Of a DNA stretch of 43,721 bases, positions 32,718 through 41,272 are shown in pieces. Under the pieces are notes generated by a model, which saw only the letters and a list, made by a program, of their open reading frames with translations, searched no databases and was not told the origin of the DNA. Numbering within the stretch: position 1 is the first letter of the stretch; each line of letters starts with the position of its first letter. The DNA comes from DATAEU01 sp046724395 (lineage in GTDB: Bacteria > Actinomycetota > UBA4738 > HRBIN12). Location of the stretch: assembly GCA_046724395.1 (NCBI GenBank), contig JBKOWM010000066.1, positions 1 through 43,721 on the forward strand, in the 5' to 3' direction. The translations under genes and the position numbers were made by a program.

Positions 32718-33134
32718 ATGATGCGGCGCATCGGATTGGCGCTCGTCGTGGGGGCGATTCTGGCCGGCCCGCTCGGCGGCCTCGCCGCGCACGCGGCGTC
32801 GACCGTCGTGAAGGGGACGACGAACGCGGACTCAATCGGCGGTATGAACGGCCCGCAAGTGATCTACGGGCGCGCGGGCGACGACCGCGTCAACGGCGGC
32901 AAGGGGCCGGACGTCATTTATGGCGGCCGCGGTTCCGACCGCCTGACGACGGGCAAGGGCGGCGCGACAGAGGCCGCGTACGGCGGTCCCGGAGACGATC
33001 TCCTGAAGGACTACGCCAGCGGCCAATCGCCGGGGCTCCTGAAGGGCGGACGGGGGCGCGACCGCTGCATCGGGGACAAGCACGACACGTTCCGAGGCTG
33101 CGAGGTCATGAAGCTGCGCCCGCACTGGGAGTAG
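32718..33134 (+). CDS. Secreted small protein with RTX-like Ca2+-binding repeats
   Basis: The 138-residue protein has a signal peptide (MMRRIGLALVVGAILAGPLGGLAAHA, cleavage likely near residue 26) and then four or five short Gly/Asp repeats of RTX type: GRAGDDRVNGG, GPDVIYGGRGSDRLTTG, YGGPGDDLL and KGGRGRDRC. Such nonapeptide (GGxGxDxxx) repeats form Ca2+-filled parallel beta-rolls; here there are few. Two cysteines (C117, C128) near the end may form a disulfide. ATG 32718 follows AGGAGG. It converges with LuxR regulator 1. It looks like a stand-alone cell-surface or secreted protein of unknown role. Confidence 0.78.
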   Translation: MMRRIGLALVVGAILAGPLGGLAAHAASTVVKGTTNADSIGGMNGPQVIYGRAGDDRVNGGKGPDVIYGGRGSDRLTTGKGGATEAAYGGPGDDLLKDYASGQSPGLLKGGRGRDRCIGDKHDTFRGCEVMKLRPHWE

Positions 33135-33171
33135 ATCGCGGGCAGTCAAGTCCATAGCGAGCGAGGACGGG

Positions 33172-35442
33172 CTACCCCTGGATGATCGAGAGGCTCCGGG
33201 CGGACTCTACCGCCTCGGTTCGGTTCGACGCGCCCAGCTTGCGGTAGGACGAGATCACCTGCGTCTTCACCGTGTTGCGCGAGACGTGCAGCCGGTCGGC
33301 GATCTCCCGGAACGACAGGTGGGTCGGCAGGAACTGCAGTACACGTATCTCGGCAGCGGTGAGCGGAGGCCCCGTCGTCACGTCTCGCTGAGCGATCGCC
33401 GCCGTGTTCGTCGTCTCCCACCACATCTGCAGCGTCGGTGCGTCCCCCAGTCGCGGCAGGTCGCGGCGCGCCGCCCGAAGCGACTCCCGTGCCTCGCCGG
33501 CGTCTCCGAACAGTAGGTAGGCGTCGGCTAGAAGGAGCCGTCCCTGCACGGAGATCCACGGAGCCAGGCCGGAGAGCATCGCGAGGAGCCGTGCCGCCCG
33601 GGCCGCGTCGCGGCGCGCCTCGGCGGGCTGTCGCGAGTGAGCACACGTGAGCGCCGAGACGGCATAGACCATCGCCGCGGACGCGTACTCCTGAAGCCCG
33701 CTCCGCTCCACCTCCACCCTCGCACGCTCCGCGAACTCCCGCGCCGCCTCCCAACGTCCGGTGGACGCGTCGAGCACGGCGAGCTGAGATAGCTCCCACG
33801 CGTGGACGTACGGTTGATCGAGGCCGGCGAGCTGCCGCGCCTCCTCGAGCTTCTCCCGGGCCGCCCCCGTCTCTCCCTGCAGCCGGAGGGCCACGCCTTG
33901 CAGGAACGCACAGAAGCTGCGCCAGGCGCTCGTCTCGGGCTCCAGCTCGTACCCGGTCGTCGCGTCCTCGAGGAGCTGCGCCGCTCCGCCGAGCGCAAGG
34001 GCGGCACGCGAGATGGCGACGGCCGAGCGAAGGGACACGCGCCCGTCCGGCACGGGTGACGCCTCGTCGCCGCCTCGCTCTGCGACCGCCATCCAGTGCG
34101 TGGCGCGCTCGATGTCGCCGCTCGAGACGTACGCCAGCGCCGCCGCGGCGCCGAACCAGGGAAGGTCCACGACCGTCTTGGTCGGGATCATCTCGATCCA
34201 GCGACGAAGCGTCGCGGCCCGGCCCGTGACGAGGTATGGCTCGAGATGGCTCGCGACGATCTCGGCCGCGAACGCGAAGTCGCGGCCCGCCAGCGCGTGC
34301 TCCATCGCAGCGTCGGGATAGCCGACGTCCACGAACCATCTCGCGGCCCGGCGGCGCTGTTCGAACTCGGCATCCGGGTCGCGCCTGCGCAGCTCGGCGA
34401 GCAGCATCTCTCCGAACAGCTGATGCCTGCGGAACCAGGTCCGGTTGCGGTCGGTCGCCGTCAGGAAGAGGTTCGCCCGCTCGAGCTCGTCGAGCATCTC
34501 CGTTGAACCGGTCGTGTCGAGGACTGCGTCGCACAGCGGGCCGCAGAAGCGGTCGAGCGCCGCCGTCCCGAGCATGAACTCCATACGTTCGGGCGGCACA
34601 CGTTCGATCAGCTCGTCCCGGATATAGCGCGACAGCAACTCGTCGCTTCCGGCGAACGCGTCGAGCGCGTGTCCGAGATGCGGCTGCTCTCGCAGCGCGA
34701 GTGCCGCGAGGTAGAGCCCGGCCGCCCACCCCTCGGTCCGCTCGACGAGCATCGCAGCCTCCGACGTGCCGACCGGCAGCCCCGCCGCGTGCAGGAGCTC
34801 GCCCCCCTCGTGCGGCGTCAGCGCGAGCTGCCGGACGCCCAGCGCGAGGAGCGAGTTGTCGACCAGCAGGCGGCTGAGCGGGAGCGGCGGCAGGTCGCGC
34901 CCGGCGAGCACGACCTGAGATCCCGGAGGCAGATTCTGGACCAGGATCGATACGAGATCGAGCGACTCCCTGTCACGAAGGAGATGCACGTCGTCCAGCA
35001 CCAGCACGAACGGCTTCGCGCGCTGCGCGAGCGCGCGTGTGAGCCGGGGGAGCGCGAACGCCGTGAACGCCGGGCCCGGCTCCGGGGGCCGGGGGAAGAT
35101 CCCGGGGCCGAGCGACACCACCTCGTCCAGGGCGAAGACGACGTAGGTCAGCAGCCGGGAGGGATCGTTGTCGGCGTGGTCGATCGTCACCCAGACGAAC
35201 GGCCGCTCGTCGGACTCGCCCCACTGCGTCAGGAGGGTGGTCTTCCCGTACCCGAGTGGTCCGAGCACGACTACGAGAGCGGAGGCCCGCTCGGAACGGA
35301 GGTGTTCGACGAGGCGTCCGCGCCACACCATCCCTGGACGGCTGGCGGGCACGTGCAGCTTCGATTCGAGCGGAACGAACCACGAGGCTCGGCGCGTGCG
35401 CCGCGACGATGGCCGCGCGTCCGTCATCTTGGTCGCCGGCAC
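33172..35442 (-). CDS. MalT-type LuxR regulator 1 (STAND ATPase)
   Basis: The 756-residue protein has the MalT layout: P-loop GPLGYGKT (61-68), Walker B FVLVLDD (145-151), the winged-helix STAND region, tetratricopeptide-like helical repeats (about 350-660), and a C-terminal LuxR HTH (LTAAEIRVLQFLPTHLSFREIADRLHVSRNTVKTQVI, about 694-730). These proteins switch with ATP and an unknown ligand and then bind DNA. GTG 35442 has GGGAGG about 10 bp upstream. It is divergent from regulator 2; the two are about the same length and share the architecture, likely an ancient duplication. Confidence 0.9.
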   Translation of the reverse strand: MPATKMTDARPSSRRTRRASWFVPLESKLHVPASRPGMVWRGRLVEHLRSERASALVVVLGPLGYGKTTLLTQWGESDERPFVWVTIDHADNDPSRLLTYVVFALDEVVSLGPGIFPRPPEPGPAFTAFALPRLTRALAQRAKPFVLVLDDVHLLRDRESLDLVSILVQNLPPGSQVVLAGRDLPPLPLSRLLVDNSLLALGVRQLALTPHEGGELLHAAGLPVGTSEAAMLVERTEGWAAGLYLAALALREQPHLGHALDAFAGSDELLSRYIRDELIERVPPERMEFMLGTAALDRFCGPLCDAVLDTTGSTEMLDELERANLFLTATDRNRTWFRRHQLFGEMLLAELRRRDPDAEFEQRRRAARWFVDVGYPDAAMEHALAGRDFAFAAEIVASHLEPYLVTGRAATLRRWIEMIPTKTVVDLPWFGAAAALAYVSSGDIERATHWMAVAERGGDEASPVPDGRVSLRSAVAISRAALALGGAAQLLEDATTGYELEPETSAWRSFCAFLQGVALRLQGETGAAREKLEEARQLAGLDQPYVHAWELSQLAVLDASTGRWEAAREFAERARVEVERSGLQEYASAAMVYAVSALTCAHSRQPAEARRDAARAARLLAMLSGLAPWISVQGRLLLADAYLLFGDAGEARESLRAARRDLPRLGDAPTLQMWWETTNTAAIAQRDVTTGPPLTAAEIRVLQFLPTHLSFREIADRLHVSRNTVKTQVISSYRKLGASNRTEAVESARSLSIIQG

Positions 35443-35845
35443 GATGGATCGACCTCCCCCCTGCGCGCTGCCGGTCCTGCCGCGCGACGCAACCCTCTTT
35501 GGGTACGTTGCCGAACGCGTTTCGGATCCCCGCTCCTACCGTCGGATCGCTTCAAGCATCTGCAGAGGCCAGCCTCCGCAGCTGCGACTTCGCCTTTCCA
35601 CGCCACCTTGGCTCGCCATCGGCGGGTCCACCTACGGGTGGGTCGATTCTTGCAGTCCGCCGAATGACCGTCACCCCCTCAGCGGACGGTTCACCCGGGT
35701 GATGCCCATCCCACCCCAAAGGGGCGATGCCGTCACCCACCGTCCAGGCGGCGCGAGGACGGTTGCGCAGGGTTGTCTTTCCGTGGAATAGTCGGGTGCT
35801 TTGAGGTCGGTCGCCGCGGACGATGAGCAGCAGTTCTGGTGGGAC
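35443..35845. other. 403-bp divergent intergenic region between the two regulators
   Basis: The gap holds a compact 12-bp TCACCCGGGTGA and a full-length 17-bp box, close together at 35691-35727, plus an additional TCACCCC half-site at 35671. Apart from these I find no RNA gene, repeat or convincing promoter by eye. The clustering near the plus-strand side suggests control of regulator 2, perhaps of both. Confidence 0.65.
35691..35727. promoter_or_regulatory. Regulon box cluster, copy 10
   Basis: TCACCCGGGTGA (35691-35702) is a perfect 12-bp palindrome of the same arms without the central spacer, followed by CCACCCCAAAGGGGCGA (35711-35727), a 17-bp copy with changed first base. They lie 119 bp and more upstream of the regulator 2 ATG and about 250 bp from the regulator 1 GTG. 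Two sites next to a pair of regulators suggest autoregulation. Confidence 0.6.
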
Positions 35846-38122
35846 ATGCCGGCCCACGCGCCGAACCGAGCCAAGCTGCGTCCGCCCGGTGCGCGGCGGG
35901 GGCATGTTCCTCGGGACCGCCTCGTCGAGCTTCTCGAGTCGCACCGCGGTGTGGTGGTCGCGACTGCGCCGCCGGGGTTCGGGAAGACCACGCTACTCGG
36001 GCAATGGGCCGCCGCCGACCACAGGCCGTTCGCCTGGGTCACCCTCGACGCAGCGGACAACGATCCCGTCGTCCTGTGGAGCTACATCGAGCTGGCTATC
36101 CGGTCGCTGCGGTCGGAAACGGGAATCGATCTCCATTCCGGTCGGCCTTCTGGTCGGTCCTCTGGTCGGTCTTCTGCCCGGTCCTCTGGCCGTGATCAGC
36201 CGCAGGATCTCGGCATCGTGGTCCCACAGCTCGTCGCGCACCTCGCCTCGCTCGAGTCCGAGGTGGTGCTCGTCCTCGATGACTTCCACACGATCGCGAA
36301 CCCGCTGTGCCTCGCCACGCTCGAGGCGTTTGTGGAGCAGCAGCCGGAGAACGCGACCGTGGCCCTGGCCGCGCGAGCGGGTCCGCAGCTTCCGCTCGGC
36401 GAGCTGAGGGTCTCGACGGAGCTGATCGAGCTGCGGCCGGCAAATTTGGCGTTCACGCTCGAGGAGTCGGAGACCTTCCTCAACGACGGCCTCGGGTTGG
36501 GACTCGGAGGCGCCGCGATCCGGACGCTCTGGCATCGAACCGAGGGATGGCCTGCGGGCCTGTACCTCGCGTACCTGTCGCTGCGAGAGGCGCCCGATGC
36601 GGATGCATTCGTCGAGGAGTTCCGCGGATCCAGCCGGCGCGTGGTCGACTATCTGACGGAGGTCATCGTGGACGCTCAGGACGAGCGGACGCGGGACTTC
36701 CTGCTCGGCAGCTCCATCCTCGATCGGATGTCGGGACCGCTCTGCGACGCCGTCCTGGAAACGGAGGGGTCCGCGAAGCTCCTCCGGAGGCTCGAGCGGG
36801 CGAACCTGTTCATCGTGGGCCTCGACGACCACCGCGAGTGGTACCGGTACCACCGGCTGCTGCTCGAGCTCCTCCGCGCCGAGCTCGGGCATCGGCAGCC
36901 CGAGCGAATGCGCGGCCTGCATCGTCGGGCGGCGGGTTGGTTCCGCGACGCCGGCGACACGGGACAGGCCGTCGTCCACGCCCTGCGCGCGGGAGAGCGG
37001 GAGATGGCCATCGGCGCCGTGAGTGAGAACTACCTGCGCACGCTCGAGTGGGGCGGCGTGGCGACGATCGAGAGCTGGCTGGGAGCGTTTCCCCGCGCCG
37101 ATATCGCGGCGGATCCTCGGTTGGCGGTCGTGGATGCCTGGGTGTTGAGCTTCCAGGGTCGGTACGCGGAGGCCGACATCGCCCTGGCAAATGCCGCCCG
37201 CGCCGACTACCGGGGGCCGCTGCCGGACGGGGCCGGCTCCGTCGACGCCAGCGCCGCACTCGTCCGGGCGAGCGCCCCACGCGGCAACGTCGCCGAGATG
37301 CTGGGTGCCGCACGCGTGGCGTTCGCTCTCGAGAGCGACGGTCGGTCGATGTGGCGCGTGACGACGCATGTGCAGCTCGGGTGGGCGCTCGCGCTATCGG
37401 GGGCTTTCCGGGAGGCGGACGTACTCCTCAAGCGTGCCGCCATCGAGGCGGCGATGACAGAGCAGTGGTTGAACGCATTGGGGGCACGCTGCCTCCTCGC
37501 ATGGACGAGCCTGTATCAGGATCGGGTTATCGAGGCCGAAGGGTGGGCGGCCGACGCCGTCGACGTCGTCGAGCGTCACGGGCTCGCCGAGGCGTCCGCA
37601 GCTCAATGGGCGTACGCCACGCTCGGCGCCGTTCGGGCGGCGCGGGGGCGACTCGACGACGCGAACCAGCTACTGAGCCGATCCATCGAGCGGTTGCGTG
37701 CGGCAACCCCGCCGATCCTGCTGGTAGATGCGCTCCTTGCATTCGCGCCGGTCGCACACTCCAGAGGACGGCCGGCCGAGGCGCGGGCGATCCTCGATGA
37801 GGCCAGGGGAATCGTGGAGGCATGTGAGGATGCCGGCATCGTTCGGGGTCGGCTCGAACGCGTCACGAAGATGCTGAACGCGCCCGGCCGCCGCGCATCG
37901 GGAAACGGGTCGCTGACCAGACGCGAGCTCGACGTCCTACGGTTGCTCGAGCAGGGCATGTCCAAGCGCGAGATCGCCCGGACACTGTACCTGTCGTTCA
38001 ACACCGTCCACTCGCACACCAAGTCGATCTACCGAAAGCTGGGCGCCGTCACGCGCGACCAGGCGATGAGGATCGCCCGCGAGAGGGGGGTCCTCGGCGA
38101 CTCGTCGGTCCCCCAGCGATAA
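35846..38122 (+). CDS. MalT-type LuxR regulator 2 (STAND ATPase)
   Basis: The 758-residue protein has P-loop APPGFGKT (41-48), Walker B VVLVLDDFH (140-148), STAND helical domains, and a C-terminal LuxR HTH (LTRRELDVLRLLEQGMSKREIARTLYLSFNTVHSHTKSIYRK). An unusual Ser/Gly/Arg tetrapeptide repeat (98-116) interrupts the ATPase domain between P-loop and Walker B. It diverges from regulator 1, of which it is a paralogue. The ATG at 35846 is preferred; TTG 35801 is in frame and would add 15 residues. Confidence 0.88.
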   Translation: MPAHAPNRAKLRPPGARRGHVPRDRLVELLESHRGVVVATAPPGFGKTTLLGQWAAADHRPFAWVTLDAADNDPVVLWSYIELAIRSLRSETGIDLHSGRPSGRSSGRSSARSSGRDQPQDLGIVVPQLVAHLASLESEVVLVLDDFHTIANPLCLATLEAFVEQQPENATVALAARAGPQLPLGELRVSTELIELRPANLAFTLEESETFLNDGLGLGLGGAAIRTLWHRTEGWPAGLYLAYLSLREAPDADAFVEEFRGSSRRVVDYLTEVIVDAQDERTRDFLLGSSILDRMSGPLCDAVLETEGSAKLLRRLERANLFIVGLDDHREWYRYHRLLLELLRAELGHRQPERMRGLHRRAAGWFRDAGDTGQAVVHALRAGEREMAIGAVSENYLRTLEWGGVATIESWLGAFPRADIAADPRLAVVDAWVLSFQGRYAEADIALANAARADYRGPLPDGAGSVDASAALVRASAPRGNVAEMLGAARVAFALESDGRSMWRVTTHVQLGWALALSGAFREADVLLKRAAIEAAMTEQWLNALGARCLLAWTSLYQDRVIEAEGWAADAVDVVERHGLAEASAAQWAYATLGAVRAARGRLDDANQLLSRSIERLRAATPPILLVDALLAFAPVAHSRGRPAEARAILDEARGIVEACEDAGIVRGRLERVTKMLNAPGRRASGNGSLTRRELDVLRLLEQGMSKREIARTLYLSFNTVHSHTKSIYRKLGAVTRDQAMRIARERGVLGDSSVPQR
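36137..36193 (+). repeat. In-frame 12-bp tandem repeat in LuxR regulator 2
   Basis: Four to five units of the type TCTGGTCGGTCC encode SGRP/SGRS/SGRS/SARS/SGR inside the ATPase domain. The unit is 12 bp, so copy-number change keeps the frame and alters the loop length. Regulator 1 has no matching insert. Confidence 0.8.
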
Positions 38123-38178
38123 AGGGCTGCATACGCACGGGACGGGCATCCGACGGTCGTCGTCGTGCGCGGCGAGAT

Positions 38179-38195
38179 TCACCCCGGAGGGGTGA
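38179..38195. promoter_or_regulatory. 17-bp palindrome, regulon box copy 11
   Basis: TCACCCCGGAGGGGTGA has fully complementary seven-base arms, the most symmetric of all copies. It is 41 bp upstream of the DUF6069 ATG at 38236 and is the last copy in the window. Confidence 0.75.
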
Positions 38196-38235
38196 AGACC
38201 GTCCGACGGCCGGGCGATTGCCTGTTCCGGAATCG

Positions 38236-38682
38236 ATGGAATCCTCTCGGAGCAATTGGGGCGTCGATGCGGGACGACTCTGGATGGGCGGCGCGCTCGC
38301 GGGCGTCGTGGCGGCCGGCGTCGCGATCGTCGGGTTGTTGATCGTTCGCGGCGTATTCGACATTCGCGTGTTCGTCCGTGGGGAGCATGGTGGAGTCGTG
38401 AACGCGAGCACGTGGTGGTACGCGATCGTTTCCTTCGGAGCCGCGCTCGTCGCGACCGCGTTGCTCCATGTGCTGTTGCTCACGGCGCCGAGTCCGTTTC
38501 GGTTCTTCGACTGGATCGTCGGTCTCGGCGTCGCAATCGCCGTCATCGTGCCGTTCACCACCTCGGCGGAGCTCGCGAACAAGATCGGCACGGCGGCGAT
38601 CAATCTCGCGATCGGGATCGCAGTGGTGTCGATCGTCTCGAACGTCGGGAAGAGCGCGGTCTACGAGACGAGGTCGGCATGA
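38236..38682 (+). CDS. DUF6069 family membrane protein
   Basis: The 148-residue protein has four hydrophobic helices (about 16-38, 61-82, 90-109, 117-137), a short polar N-terminus and the DUF6069 look: LWMGGALAGVVAAGVAIVGLLIVRGVF, and APSPFRFFDWIVGLGVAIAVIVPFTT. Function is unknown. ATG 38236 is chosen; TTG 38218 is the first in-frame alternative. It sits directly behind the symmetrical box 11. The following gene begins 43 bp downstream. Confidence 0.8.
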   Translation: MESSRSNWGVDAGRLWMGGALAGVVAAGVAIVGLLIVRGVFDIRVFVRGEHGGVVNASTWWYAIVSFGAALVATALLHVLLLTAPSPFRFFDWIVGLGVAIAVIVPFTTSAELANKIGTAAINLAIGIAVVSIVSNVGKSAVYETRSA

Positions 38683-38725
38683 CCCTCGGGTGCGTCCGCG
38701 TCGCTGGACGGGAGCCATCGCGGAG

Positions 38726-40120
38726 ATGAGCTCTTCCGTTGGAGACTCGCGGGCAACGAGCCCGGGCGACGGGGCGGCGGCCGAGACGCCCGACGCCGAC
38801 GAACTGCGCGCGGAGCGCGACGCGCTCGAGCGCCGCGTCGAGGAGCTCGAGGCGCGACCGCAGCGCCGGCGACGCGCGGCGAGGATCACGGCGGTTATCT
38901 GCGTCACGCTCGCAGTGATCCTCTTCGCGGCCGCGATCCCCGGCACGTGGGCCCGGCGCACGCTGCTCGACACCGACCGGTACGTCGCGACAGTGGCGCC
39001 GCTCGCGCGCGACCCCGCGGTCCAGGAATACCTCGCCAGGACCCTCACGGAGCAGCTGTTCACGTCCCTCGACGTGCAGGATCGACTCTCGGCGTCGCTG
39101 GAGTCGCGTGCACCGAGGCTCGTCTTCCTCGCCGGTCCCGTCACCAACGCCGTCGAGGGGTTCGTCGAGCAGCGCGCGCGCACGCTCCTCGCGAGCGAGG
39201 CGTTCGCGACGATCTGGGCCGAGGCGAACCGCCTCGTTCACGAGCAGGTCGTCGCCGTGCTGAAGGGCGGCGGTCAGACTGTGCAGGTTCGAAACGGCCA
39301 GGTCGTCCTCAACCTGCTTCCGCTGGTGGATCAGGTCCTCAAGAGCATGACGGCGCTCGTGACGGATCTGGTCGGACACAGTGTCACCCTGCCGGAGATC
39401 AGCGCCGACGACATTCCGTCGGAGGCGGTCACCAAGCTCGAGGGCGCTCTCGGGATCGACCTGCCCGACCGATTCGGAACGGTCGTCGTCTACGACTCGG
39501 AGGACCTGGCGGCCGTCCAGCAGGGTGTCGAACGCGCGAGCCGTCTCATCGTTCTGCTCGTGGTGCTCTTCGTCGTCTTCGCGGCCGCGGCGATCTTGAT
39601 ATCGCCGAGGAAGCGACGGACGGTCTTGCAGCTCGCCACCGCGTGCGCCGTCGTGCTGGTGCTCGAACGAAGGTTCGCGATCGCCGAGGGCAACAGCCTC
39701 GTCGGAGACGTCAAGCCCGAGAATCAGGCGGCCGCCAGAGCGGTCGTCGATCAGGTCCTCGGCGGGCTCCTGCGCTACACCGGGTGGTTCCTCGTGATCG
39801 CGCTCGTCGTGCTCGCGGTGGGTCTGCTCTCCGGACCGTATCCATGGGCGCGACGGTCGCGTCGCTGGATAGCGGACCTCAGTCGCGCCGTGGTGGACCC
39901 GGTTCGGGAACGTGACGCCACCGGGGTGGCGGCGTGGATCGCCGCCCACCGAGACACGCTGATGCTCGGCGGGGCGGCGTTCGCGGTGCTCATCTTGCTG
40001 CTCGCCGACCTGTCCGTCGCCGGCTTCATCCTGCTGGCATTGCTGCTCGTCGTCTACGAGCTCGTCGTCTACCGGGTGGCCGCGGCTCCGATCCGTGTCC
40101 CGGCCGCGGACGAGCCGTAG
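38726..40120 (+). CDS. Uncharacterised membrane protein with large extracytoplasmic domain
   Basis: The 464-residue protein has a coiled-coil-like N-terminus (ELRAERDALERRVEELEARPQRR), one helix (about 53-75), then a soluble region of about 200 residues (SLDVQDRLSASLESRAPRLV and LPEISADDIPSEAVTKLEGALGIDLP) and three to four C-terminal helices (about 275-296, 300-312, 343-368, 405-450). This is the architecture of actinobacterial integral membrane proteins without known function. Helical membrane and surface roles are likely, but no catalytic motif is visible. ATG 38726 is 14 bp after a GGGAG. Confidence 0.78.
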   Translation: MSSSVGDSRATSPGDGAAAETPDADELRAERDALERRVEELEARPQRRRRAARITAVICVTLAVILFAAAIPGTWARRTLLDTDRYVATVAPLARDPAVQEYLARTLTEQLFTSLDVQDRLSASLESRAPRLVFLAGPVTNAVEGFVEQRARTLLASEAFATIWAEANRLVHEQVVAVLKGGGQTVQVRNGQVVLNLLPLVDQVLKSMTALVTDLVGHSVTLPEISADDIPSEAVTKLEGALGIDLPDRFGTVVVYDSEDLAAVQQGVERASRLIVLLVVLFVVFAAAAILISPRKRRTVLQLATACAVVLVLERRFAIAEGNSLVGDVKPENQAAARAVVDQVLGGLLRYTGWFLVIALVVLAVGLLSGPYPWARRSRRWIADLSRAVVDPVRERDATGVAAWIAAHRDTLMLGGAAFAVLILLLADLSVAGFILLALLLVVYELVVYRVAAAPIRVPAADEP

Positions 40121-40148
40121 GCGCGCGCCGGTCACCGGACCGCGTCGA

Positions 40149-41261
40149 TCACGTGGAGAGCGAGCTCCGGCGCGAGCTGAACCGCTCGAGGCCGATGCGC
40201 GACGGCCGCTCCTCGACGAGGTCGGCGATGACCTCGCCCACGAGTGGCGCGAACTTGAAGCCGTGGCCGCTGCATGGCGAGCACACGATCACGCTGCCGC
40301 GTCGGTCGAGGACGAAGTCCTCGTCGGGCGTCATCGTGTAGATGCACGTGTCGAATCGGCCCGTCGGTTGAGCGTCCGGAAGCCGGTCGCGCGCGTACGC
40401 GACGTCGCCGGCCAATCGCTCTGAATCTGGTTCCGACGGCAGCGCGTCCGGCTCAACGGGCACGCGTGCGAGATGCGTGCCCAGCTTGACGGAGCGCGCG
40501 TCCCTCGGATCGGGGACCAGATAGCGCGGCGCGTCGGGATTGAGTGCGCGGTCCACGAGGACCGGCAGCGGCGACGGCCGCGCGAGCGTGACGTAGGTCG
40601 GCTGCTCGAACGTCGGCCGGAGCGCCACGTCGATGCCTGCCTGCCTCAGCAGAGGACCGTTCCATGCGCCGGCCGCGAAGACGGCGACGCGAGCGCGGAG
40701 GAACCGCTCGGTCGTCGTCACGACGTCCACGCCGCCGTCCGACGCACGCACGGTCGCGACGGCGGTGCCGTCGAGGATCTCTGCGCCCGCTTCCCGCGCC
40801 AGCCGTGCCTGCGCCGCGACCGTCTCTCTCACCAGGCAGACGCCGGCGTCCTCCTGGACGATGAGCGGGACGCGGTCGTCGAATCGAAGCGCCGGCCATC
40901 GATCGGCGATCTCGTCGGGCACGGCATGCTCGAAAGCGACGCCGGCGTCCGACATCGCGTCCGCGCACACTGCGGACGCCTCACCGGCGTCCACCCCGCC
41001 GGTCGTATGCAGGAGCCGCTCGCCCGTACGCCGCTCGAGGTCGTGCCAGCAATCGAGCGCCCGTCGTGCGAGTCGCACGTAGTCCGGGTGGTGGTACGCG
41101 AGCCGGAAGATCCGCGTCGACCCCCCCGAGCTTCCGCGGTCGTGACCGATGCTCGCCCGCTCGAGCAGCACCGTCGAGCGGCCGCGCTCCGCGAGCGTTC
41201 GCGCGGCGGCCGTCCCCATCACACCGCCGCCGATCACGATGACGTCCGGGTCGCGTCGCAC
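40149..41261 (-). CDS. FAD-dependent amine oxidase, sarcosine/N-methyltryptophan oxidase type
   Basis: The 370-residue flavoprotein has the Rossmann motif DVIVIGGGVMGTAAARTLAERG (about 6-27) and the DAO-family sequence. The region TCIYTMTPDEDFVLD contains the Cys that in monomeric sarcosine and N-methyltryptophan oxidases binds FAD covalently, and CSGHGFKFAPLVGEVIADL ends the domain. The enzyme would oxidise a secondary or N-methyl amine, giving H2O2. GTG 41261 is the likeliest start; its ribosome-binding site is weak. It lies 11 bp after the mannosidase stop and is probably co-transcribed with it. The two need not share a pathway. Confidence 0.86.
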   Translation of the reverse strand: MRRDPDVIVIGGGVMGTAAARTLAERGRSTVLLERASIGHDRGSSGGSTRIFRLAYHHPDYVRLARRALDCWHDLERRTGERLLHTTGGVDAGEASAVCADAMSDAGVAFEHAVPDEIADRWPALRFDDRVPLIVQEDAGVCLVRETVAAQARLAREAGAEILDGTAVATVRASDGGVDVVTTTERFLRARVAVFAAGAWNGPLLRQAGIDVALRPTFEQPTYVTLARPSPLPVLVDRALNPDAPRYLVPDPRDARSVKLGTHLARVPVEPDALPSEPDSERLAGDVAYARDRLPDAQPTGRFDTCIYTMTPDEDFVLDRRGSVIVCSPCSGHGFKFAPLVGEVIADLVEERPSRIGLERFSSRRSSLST

Positions 41262-41272
41262 GGGCGGTGACG

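Noticed and set aside
9734..38195. Repeats as a CRISPR array or transposon ends
   Set aside because: Copies are 17 bp and kilobases apart with no regular spacers, no transposase or cas gene, and no target-site duplications.
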